Source of the DNA: Acidobacteriota bacterium
Lineage (GTDB): Bacteria; Acidobacteriota; Terriglobia; UBA7540
Assembly (NCBI GenBank): GCA_021789565.1
Contig: JAJYJL010000300.1
Span: 1 to 8,110 of the forward strand
Reading direction: 5' to 3'
Length of the DNA: 8,110 nt
Shown in pieces: positions 1 through 6,328 of this stretch. The stretch's first letter is position 1. Every line of letters starts with the position of its first letter. A program made the position numbers and the translations under genes. The notes below the pieces were generated by a model, which saw only the letters and a list, made by a program, of their open reading frames with translations, was not told the DNA's origin and did not search any database.

Positions 1-1338
1 GGACAGAGGAATTTTGAAGCGGTCGGCTGCTTCGGTCTGGCTCCAGTTGGTTCGAGCGAGCATGTCCAGGATGACTCTTCTTTCGAAGTCTTCAACAACT
101 TCCACCAGCGAAAGCCCGTCAACCTGCTCTACGGGGAAAGCCGGAACTCCCTCCCGGCGGTCTTCGTGCACCTGTTCAGGCAACGTATCCGGCCCAATCA
201 GGGATCCGGCGGCAAGCACCACAGCGCGTTCGACGGCGTTTTCCAGTTCGCGCACGTTGCCCGGCCAATCATGATCCATCAGGAGCTTCATGGCTTCCGG
301 AGAAAATTTCAGGCCCTCGCGCCCGTTTTCGCTGCAATACTTTGCCAGAAAATGGTCCGCCAGCAGCGGAATATCCTCTTTTCGGTCGCGAAGCGGAGGC
401 AGGTTTACGGTGATCACATTTAGCCGGTAGTAAAGGTCTTCACGGAACTTGTTGGCTTGGACCATCTGCTTCAGGTCGGAGTTGGTGGCCGCCAGGATCC
501 GGACATCCACTTTGATGTTTTCGGTTCCGCCCAGCCGCATGAATTCGCGTTCCTGGATCACCCGCAGCAGCTTGGCCTGGGTTTCCACGCCAATCGTCCC
601 GATTTCGTCAAAGAAGATGGTGCCCTGGTCGGCGACCTCAAACAGCCCTCTCTTGGTAGCAATCGCCGAAGTAAAAGCCCCTTTCACATGCCCAAACAAC
701 GTGCTCTCGAGCAGGTCCACGGGCATCGAACCCGTATTGACCGGAACAAAGGGCTTGTCCGCGCGGGGGCTGGTGGCGTGGATCGTCTTGGCCACAAGTT
801 CCTTGCCGGTCCCGCTTTCACCGGTGATCAGCACCGTCGCCCGGCTGGCCGCCACCTGTGTAATCAGGTCGTAGACTTTCTGCATGCGCTCGCTCTTGCC
901 AATGATGTTGGGCAGTCCGAAGCGCTTGAGCGCCCGGCGCAGCAGGACATTCTCCACACGCAGCCGCGAGCGGTCCAGCAGGTTGCTGATTTCAAGCAGC
1001 AGCTTGTCATTGTCCCAGGGCTTGGTGATGTAACTTTCGGCGCCCTCGCGGGAAGCCTGGAAGGCAATCTGGCTGGAATCATAAGCGGTGATCATAATCA
1101 CCGGAAGTTCCGGCGAGTCCCGCTTGATCGTCCGCAACACGTCGATCCCATCGGAATCGGGAAGGCTGATATCGAGCAGGACAAGGTCAAAGGGCTCTTT
1201 GCCCAGCTTCTCCAGTCCGGCCGCTGCGGTGGAGGCCGCCGCCGTCTGGTAGCCCTCAGTCCGCATCAGCTCATCAAGGCTCGCCAGAACGTCCGCTTCG
1301 TCATCAATGATAAGGATGGAACCCGCTTTAGAGGACAT
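1..1338 (-). CDS. NtrC-family sigma-54-dependent response regulator (3' end cut by window edge)
   Basis: Two-component response regulator that would activate sigma-54 RNA polymerase after phosphorylation, most likely by the kinase encoded just upstream. The frame stays open from ATG 1338 to base 1, giving 446 residues without a stop. The receiver domain covers about 7-120, with the acidic pair D12/D13, phospho-acceptor D56, T84 and K106. The AAA+ domain covers about 145-380. It has Walker A GESGTGKE (173-180), the L1 loop GAFTSA (220-225, usually GAFTGA), Walker B GTIFFDEIG (239-247) and the arginine-finger region FREDLYYRL (298-306). A Fis-type helix-turn-helix starts near W432 (WSQTEAADRFKIPLS) and is truncated by the edge; perhaps 15-25 residues are missing. 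AGGAAA lies at 1346-1351, inside the kinase gene, and the start overlaps the kinase stop by 11 bp, suggesting translational coupling. The family call is firm; target genes are unknown. PrsR-type regulators are a possible relative. Confidence 0.96.
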   Translation of the reverse strand, partial: MSSKAGSILIIDDEADVLASLDELMRTEGYQTAAASTAAAGLEKLGKEPFDLVLLDISLPDSDGIDVLRTIKRDSPELPVIMITAYDSSQIAFQASREGAESYITKPWDNDKLLLEISNLLDRSRLRVENVLLRRALKRFGLPNIIGKSERMQKVYDLITQVAASRATVLITGESGTGKELVAKTIHATSPRADKPFVPVNTGSMPVDLLESTLFGHVKGAFTSAIATKRGLFEVADQGTIFFDEIGTIGVETQAKLLRVIQEREFMRLGGTENIKVDVRILAATNSDLKQMVQANKFREDLYYRLNVITVNLPPLRDRKEDIPLLADHFLAKYCSENGREGLKFSPEAMKLLMDHDWPGNVRELENAVERAVVLAAGSLIGPDTLPEQVHEDRREGVPAFPVEQVDGLSLVEVVEDFERRVILDMLARTNWSQTEAADRFKIPLS

Positions 1339-4162
1339 GGACGGGTTTCCTGGAGGCGGGGAATTCAAGGCGGAACGATGCTCCGCGGCCGACTGAACTG
1401 TCGACATAGATCTTCCCGGAGTGTTCACGGATGATACCGTAACTCACCGCCAAACCAAGTCCCGTACCGCGGTTGGTCGCTTTCGTGGTAAAGAAGGGGT
1501 CAAAGATCTTGCGGAGATTTTCTGGAGAAATGCCCACGCCGCTGTCAGCAATTTCAACGCAAACAATGGAATCGACGGCCTGGGTGGTCACGGTCAGATC
1601 CCCGCCATAAGGCATCGCATCGCGGGCGTTCATAATCAGGTTCATGAAAACCTGCTGCAGCTTACCGGCATTTCCATGGATGGCCGGAAGGTCCGAATCG
1701 AGACTGGCCTGGATTTTGATCTTGGCCGACCGCAAGACCGGAGCCACCAGCGAGAGCGTCTCCTGGATCACCTCGTTCACTTCAAGCTCGACTCGTTCGC
1801 TGCCGCTGACGCGCGAAAATTTCAACAGGTTGTTGATGATCTCTGACGCCCGGAACCCCTGCTTGACAACCTTCTCCAGCACGGGCGAGTGGGGATCATC
1901 CGAAGGCAGTTGCCGCAACAGCATTTGAAGCTGGGAAGTGATCACTGCCAGCGGCGTGTTGACCTCGTGCGCCACTCCGGCGGCCAGCACCCCGATGGAT
2001 GATAATTTTTCAGCCTGAACCAGTTGGTCTTCCAGCTCAACCCGGTCAGTGAGGTCGTTCATAATCAGCAGGCGGCCGATCACCTGGTCGTCCTTGCCCA
2101 GCAGAGGCACAGTGGAGAGGTTCACAATCAACGAGCGCCCCTCGGCATTATTCAGCCGGAACTTATAAAGATTCAATGACCGGTAGGGTTCGGAATGGCG
2201 GGGCAACTCTGAAATCAGCTCCGGCGGGAAGACGTCTCCCAGCCGTTTTCCTTCAGCTTCAGCGCTCGAAATTCCGTACAACTTTTCCATGGAAGAATTC
2301 CACGACTCGATATACTGCTCCGGGTTCCACGCCACGATTCCGGCATCGATGGATTCAATGATATTTTCGCTGAAATCCTTGAGCGCCTGGTGTTCCATCG
2401 CCTTGCGCTCGAGCGATTCGTAAAGCCGCGCGCTCTCGATGGCCATGGCAATGTAGCCGGAAACCGTCTGCAGCAGGTCAACGTCTTCGCTGGAGAGGAA
2501 ATCGTCGTCATGGGTCTTCCCCAGAGCCAGATAGCCAAGCGTGCTTCCCTTCACCCTCAACGGCAGGTAGTAGTGCATGCCCAGCCTTTCAATCGTCTGC
2601 CGGGCCGAGGGTGAATCACTGGCAGGATGCTTTACGCTTTCGAAAAACATGTAGCCCTTCCCCGCAGCGATCTGGCGGGAATCAAGAAAACTCAGATCGA
2701 GATTACCGGCATAGGTGAGACCGCGGGACCTGGCCAGACGCAAATCTCCCGACTCATTCGCCAGGAATACCGCCACCCGGTCCACTTCCAGCGTCTCGGC
2801 CAGGCGCACAACCGTCTGATCCAGCAGCGAATCCACATGGACTTCCGAACCGAGGTCACGGGCAAATTCAAGCAGTGTTCTCCGGTAGTCATAACGCTCG
2901 CGGTTGAAGAAGCGATCTAGGCGCGCCTGAATGCGGGTGACCATGGGCTGGAACAACAGCGCCGTCACCACAATGGCCAGCAGCCATCCCCCCTGGCTGG
3001 TGATCAGCTCACTGTTGCGGAAGAAGTCGGCAAACAGAAAGACCAGCCCAAAGTAAAACCCGATGATCGCCGCGGTCGCCAGCGCATAAGCGATCCCGCG
3101 GCGGAAGATCATGTCCACGTCCATCAGGCGGAAACGAACAATCGCATAGCCAAACGTCAGGGGCAACAACACCAGGGAAAAAACGGAAAGCTTCATCCAC
3201 TCCGCCGGAATAAATCCCATCCCCAGGAAGTAAGGGATCGCGTAAAGAGCGGCGAAGGGGACCACCGCCAGCGCCGCTCCCCGGGTTACCCATTTCAGTT
3301 GCTGTTTGGCCAGCGGAGTGTCTGCCCGCCGATAGGAGCGGAAGAGAAAGACCACTCCAGCCGTGGAGTAGATCCCCAAAAGGCCCATCTCCAGGCTGTC
3401 GAGAAGCCAGCGGAGGGACAGAGCCGGTAACGGCAAGGTGATGAATCCTGTCATCACCATCGCGTGAAACGCCAGCAGGATCGCAGCCGGCGCATACAGG
3501 GCTGGCAACAGCCAGGACCGCTGTTCGACAAAGCCGGGTTTCTCCGGGAAGGTGACACAAAAATGCAGAAACAGCGCCGACTGCAGCAACAGCGCCGTCA
3601 CGTTAAGCCAGTAGACCGAGGAATCAAAAAGGTTCAGCTTGCCCGTGTAGGAAAAACAATAAAGAACGAAGGAAACCAGGCAAAACAGATAGAAATGCAG
3701 CGACTTTGCCGCCGACCAGCGGCGCAGAAAAACAAACGCTCCAATAATCAGGTAGAGGAAGCCCACAATTTCCAGATAAAGGCGCAGGCCGCCGGAACTG
3801 TTGGCCGGAGCGAGAACCACGCTGGTCTCGATCGACTCCCCCTGCCGGACGAGGTCGTAAGTTGCCCTTGACCACACCCCGCTCTCAAAAATATCCCGGC
3901 TTGCTTCAGCCGTCGTCGTGACAGGGTGGCCGTCTATCGACTTCAGGATGTCTCCGGCAACAATCCCCGCCTGCTTTCCGGGCGAGTTCGCCGCCACACT
4001 CCATGCCCGCAGCCCCTGCGGGGTGGTCACCCATGAAACACCGTCGGTCGGCAGTTGGTAAATTCTTCTCTGTTGAAAGTTTAAGCAGGCAAAAATAACG
4101 AGCGTCACGCTCACGATTGCGAGCAGGAGGGTTAAAAAGCGATATGGGGCCCTTACGCTCAT
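1328..4162 (-). CDS. Membrane sensor histidine kinase: PDZ-like, multi-TM, GAF, PAS, HisKA, HATPase
   Basis: A 944-residue sensor kinase of the inner membrane, presumably phosphorylating the response regulator that overlaps its 3' end. A first membrane helix (about 8-27) is followed by a PDZ-like domain (about 44-118, with the turn GIVAGDILKSIDGHPV). Some eight or nine more hydrophobic segments fill about 127-407. A GAF domain spans about 430-580, a PAS about 597-705, and HisKA has phospho-acceptor H732 in AHEVNTPL. The ATPase domain shows the N box NLIMNARDAM (841-850), G1 DSGVGI (873-878), F box FDPFFTTK (887-894) and G2 GTGLGL (899-904). All catalytic boxes are intact. An in-frame TAG at 4184-4186 leaves ATG 4162 as the only reasonable start, although no strong Shine-Dalgarno precedes it. 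An N-terminal helix, PDZ and many helices recall ComP; GAF plus many helices recalls PrsK. The stimulus cannot be read from sequence. Confidence 0.95.
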   Translation of the reverse strand: MSVRAPYRFLTLLLAIVSVTLVIFACLNFQQRRIYQLPTDGVSWVTTPQGLRAWSVAANSPGKQAGIVAGDILKSIDGHPVTTTAEASRDIFESGVWSRATYDLVRQGESIETSVVLAPANSSGGLRLYLEIVGFLYLIIGAFVFLRRWSAAKSLHFYLFCLVSFVLYCFSYTGKLNLFDSSVYWLNVTALLLQSALFLHFCVTFPEKPGFVEQRSWLLPALYAPAAILLAFHAMVMTGFITLPLPALSLRWLLDSLEMGLLGIYSTAGVVFLFRSYRRADTPLAKQQLKWVTRGAALAVVPFAALYAIPYFLGMGFIPAEWMKLSVFSLVLLPLTFGYAIVRFRLMDVDMIFRRGIAYALATAAIIGFYFGLVFLFADFFRNSELITSQGGWLLAIVVTALLFQPMVTRIQARLDRFFNRERYDYRRTLLEFARDLGSEVHVDSLLDQTVVRLAETLEVDRVAVFLANESGDLRLARSRGLTYAGNLDLSFLDSRQIAAGKGYMFFESVKHPASDSPSARQTIERLGMHYYLPLRVKGSTLGYLALGKTHDDDFLSSEDVDLLQTVSGYIAMAIESARLYESLERKAMEHQALKDFSENIIESIDAGIVAWNPEQYIESWNSSMEKLYGISSAEAEGKRLGDVFPPELISELPRHSEPYRSLNLYKFRLNNAEGRSLIVNLSTVPLLGKDDQVIGRLLIMNDLTDRVELEDQLVQAEKLSSIGVLAAGVAHEVNTPLAVITSQLQMLLRQLPSDDPHSPVLEKVVKQGFRASEIINNLLKFSRVSGSERVELEVNEVIQETLSLVAPVLRSAKIKIQASLDSDLPAIHGNAGKLQQVFMNLIMNARDAMPYGGDLTVTTQAVDSIVCVEIADSGVGISPENLRKIFDPFFTTKATNRGTGLGLAVSYGIIREHSGKIYVDSSVGRGASFRLEFPASRKPVHVL

Positions 4163-4210
4163 TGAATCTGTTCTACCCGGGAACTAAACAAGTACTTTCG
4201 GAAATTTCCC

Positions 4211-4226
4211 AGCAAATTGAGTTCCT
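4211..4226 (-). promoter_or_regulatory. Predicted sigma-54 (-24/-12) promoter for the kinase-regulator operon
   Basis: On the minus strand this reads AGGAACTCAATTTGCT. Against the sigma-54 consensus TGGCAC-N5-TTGCW it matches 9 of 11 defined positions, with the essential GG and GC separated by exactly 10 bp. Transcription would begin near 4200, leaving a leader of about 38 nt before the kinase ATG. The downstream operon encodes a sigma-54 activator, which makes autoregulation plausible. The match was found by eye in a gap of about 295 bp and is not experimentally supported. Confidence 0.6.
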
Positions 4227-4292
4227 TATCATAATCCTGGTCTTTTCCTTTGCCTTTCAGCAAATCTTGCGCTTTCTAGCGATTCTTTTCTC

Positions 4293-4345
4293 CTGGTATA
4301 GAAACCAATAACTATGAAATTTGGGATATCCAGTATGAAAACTGG
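4293..4345 (-). promoter_or_regulatory. Candidate upstream activator site cluster (dyads and repeats)
   Basis: Three related 16-bp elements lie here, given as plus-strand sequence. CCAGTATGAAAACTGG (4330-4345) is a perfect 5-bp dyad with a 6-bp spacer. TAACTATGAAATTTGG (4309-4324) is 21 bp away, about two helical turns, and matches it at 11 of 16 positions. CTGGTATAGAAACCAA (4293-4308) contains the perfect dyad TGGT-N6-ACCA and differs from the first element only by transitions. The cluster is about 93-145 bp upstream of the predicted sigma-54 start, the usual distance for enhancer-binding proteins. Binding by the neighbouring regulator is inference; short AT-rich repeats can arise by chance. 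Confidence 0.35.
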
Positions 4346-4457
4346 TAGATTCCCCTCTTTCGCGTCAATCCAACGGCCTCTCTAATAAAGTCTCATGTCG
4401 GCAAGATAAAGATCTCAAGTCGATCATAAGGAAAGCGCCAAGCTCCCGGGCAGTACT

Positions 4458-6257
4458 TCAAAACTGCACTGCAAACCCACCCCGGATGGTACGATACGCG
4501 GGAGTGAGCAAGACGGCTCTTCCGTTAGCCTGCCGGATGGACACACCCCCCTGGCCGAGCAAGTTCCTGAAATCGGCAATGGCAACAATTCGCAAGGGTA
4601 GCATGTCAATCCTGGGAAGTGGTTGGCGCACCTGCATTCCCAGGAAGGGCTGGAATTCCATTCTGCTTTGCCCAAAGGAATCAACAAGGGTTATGCGCCC
4701 GGCAGGAAGCCAGCTATAAGTACTGATAATCCGGGTATTCAGACCCGGAACATAGGTTGAAAACCTGCCCGAGACGGACTGAGTAAATTCTGAGCGCAGG
4801 AAGTTGGGCAGGTTTGCCGCGTCTACAGGAGCCCCGCCGCTGAACCCGGCTGACGGATCCAGCGCCAGCGCACTGCCAAAAGCATACATGACGCTCACTT
4901 GCTCTCGCTGCCCCAGTTGCTGCTGGTAGGCGACTTCTGCGCCTGAAGAACCATATCGTCCCGCGTTCAGGACAGCCCGGTTTCCGGAAGGAGTAATCAA
5001 GATGCTGCCGGCCGGCGATGAATTCTTCAGGTCCTGAACTCCACCTACGCCCCAGACCGCCACGTCCTGGAATGCGTCATGGTACGCTGCCACTTCCACG
5101 CGCGACCCATCACGAAGCTTTCGTTGCAACCGGACTTCAGCGTGCCGGGCCGTCTCAAGCCGCGGGTGAAAATTCTGCAGAGTGATCTGCGGGAAAGCAT
5201 TGAGCTCGCCAATCCGCTGCAGCATGGTGTCCGAGTGGTCCAGGCTGTCCGCGCCGTAACTCACGCTCAACACCGTCGAGGGATCCAGGGCATAGGCGAG
5301 GCCGATTTCCGGGTCGCTGGTGCTGGCGTCGCTCACGGAATTCAGATACTTCATCTCGAATCCCGCCGTCAAGGTCAGGGCGTCGGAAAGCTTTCGGGTC
5401 TGCACATAGCGCAAAACCATCCCGCGGGACAGGGGCATACCTTCACCGTCCGTTGCAGAAATCTCGCGGCCAACCCCCATGTTCAACTGATGCATCGCCA
5501 GGCTGATCTCCTGGTGGTTCCTGTTGAGGAAGCCCCTTCGATAATCAGCAATCACCGACGAGCCATCCACGGTGCTTCGGTTGACCGATCCCGCCACAAG
5601 GACGTCGGAATTTGCGTCCAGAGGATGCAGATAAGCCACCACGGTGTCCGTTCCGGGGTCCGGTGAAAGGCCGTTATCCCCGGCGCTTCCAGGAATCATC
5701 GCCACCATGCGCTTGGCGGGAAGCGGGGTATGTTCAGCAGCTTTCCGGCGCTCGCGGTTTGCCTTCCGGTAACGAAGAACTGGGCGGGTTGAGTCCGAGG
5801 TCCGCAGTATCCATTTCCATTCCTGTCCCCAGGCGCGAAAGTCGTTGATGGGATGCTGCAGGTGAATTCCGGAAAGGACGTCGCCGAGGGCAAACGCCTC
5901 CCGGGTTGTCGACCCGGCCCTGACCTGGACCTTGTCTCGAAACCCCGGCAGCCTGGCCGGCGAGACGACCTGCAGAGAATACCATCCGGGAGCAACTCGG
6001 CTGATGGTAAAGTTGCCTTGAGCGTCCGTAAAAACCCGGTCGAGAGATCCTTCCAGCAAGCCGCTTGAGGCATCAACTCCGGGGCCGCTCAACAGGACCG
6101 TCGCCCCCATAATCGGGTTCCCCGTGCTGTCCGTGACCTTACCCGAAACCCTACCAAATTGCACCCCAAGAACCTGGGAAGCTGCCAACAAGGCACAGAG
6201 AAATGCCCCGACGGGCAGTAACTCTGCGCTTCGCCTGACCTGATTCGAGCGTTGCAT
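4458..6257 (-). CDS. Outer-membrane-type protein with carboxypeptidase-regulatory-like domain and short beta-barrel-like C-terminal part
   Basis: A 599-residue exported protein. Residues 1-32 look like a Sec signal peptide (RR-containing N region, hydrophobic core about 12-30). There is no lipobox, because the residue before C21 is Leu. Residues about 36-117 form a CarboxypepD_reg-like beta-sandwich: GRVSGKVTDSTGNPIMGATV, then FTDAQGNFTISRVAPGWYSLQV. A Trp-rich stretch follows (WGQEWKWILR, 143-152). From about 200 to the end the sequence alternates polar and hydrophobic residues in strand-like runs, and it closes with GGFAVQF, ending in Phe as in BAM-recognised barrels. It resembles the many TonB-receptor-like proteins of Acidobacteriota but is short (relatives often exceed 700 residues) and shows no clear plug domain or TonB box. 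A modest AAGG precedes ATG 6257. The gene sits 71 bp after the GWxTD gene, probably in one operon. The substrate is unknown; a porin-like or scaffold role is possible. Confidence 0.75.
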   Translation of the reverse strand: MQRSNQVRRSAELLPVGAFLCALLAASQVLGVQFGRVSGKVTDSTGNPIMGATVLLSGPGVDASSGLLEGSLDRVFTDAQGNFTISRVAPGWYSLQVVSPARLPGFRDKVQVRAGSTTREAFALGDVLSGIHLQHPINDFRAWGQEWKWILRTSDSTRPVLRYRKANRERRKAAEHTPLPAKRMVAMIPGSAGDNGLSPDPGTDTVVAYLHPLDANSDVLVAGSVNRSTVDGSSVIADYRRGFLNRNHQEISLAMHQLNMGVGREISATDGEGMPLSRGMVLRYVQTRKLSDALTLTAGFEMKYLNSVSDASTSDPEIGLAYALDPSTVLSVSYGADSLDHSDTMLQRIGELNAFPQITLQNFHPRLETARHAEVRLQRKLRDGSRVEVAAYHDAFQDVAVWGVGGVQDLKNSSPAGSILITPSGNRAVLNAGRYGSSGAEVAYQQQLGQREQVSVMYAFGSALALDPSAGFSGGAPVDAANLPNFLRSEFTQSVSGRFSTYVPGLNTRIISTYSWLPAGRITLVDSFGQSRMEFQPFLGMQVRQPLPRIDMLPLRIVAIADFRNLLGQGGVSIRQANGRAVLLTPAYRTIRGGFAVQF

Positions 6258-6328
6258 GATGCCTTGACCTGACCCTTTTTAAGGTTGTTTGTCCCGGCTA
6301 TCGACTCGGCACCGGCACCCGGGCCTCA

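Larger units (their letters stand above)
4163..4457. other. Intergenic region, AT-richer than its flanks
   Basis: This 295-bp gap lies between the barrel-type gene and the kinase gene and is visibly richer in A and T than the coding sequence on either side. It contains the predicted sigma-54 promoter (4211-4226) and the candidate activator-site cluster (4293-4345). The part next to the barrel gene stop (about 4350-4457) holds no stem-loop followed by a T-run that would serve as an intrinsic terminator, and no convincing small gene on either strand. The length of the gap and the promoter match suggest that the two-component genes form their own transcription unit. Confidence 0.7.

Noticed and set aside
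457..1434. A 325-codon open frame on the plus strand opposite the response regulator
   Set aside because: It lies wholly antisense to a regulator with intact receiver and AAA+ motifs and extends over the 3' end of the kinase. Its translation is low in recognisable motifs and is explained by the codon bias of the real gene.
4117..4311. A 64-codon plus-strand frame crossing the intergenic gap
   Set aside because: It begins inside the kinase gene, antisense to it, has no clear Shine-Dalgarno and covers the predicted sigma-54 promoter. The hydrophobic tail reflects T-rich intergenic sequence.
4163..4457. AGTACT and CCCGGG words repeated near both ends of the gap, as possible boundary repeats of an inserted element
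   Set aside because: Each word is six bases, the spacing between them differs at the two ends, and there is no mobile-element gene or target duplication.
5079..5666. A 195-codon open frame on the plus strand inside the barrel-type gene
   Set aside because: Its product is rich in His, Arg and Gln in the manner of an antisense shadow, it has no family resemblance and no ribosome binding site of note, and the minus-strand gene covers it completely.
6293..6323. CCCGG...CCGGG stem between the GWxTD and barrel-type genes as a terminator
   Set aside because: Only five pairs close a 21-nt loop, and what follows on the minus strand is A-rich, not a T-run. It does not argue against co-transcription.
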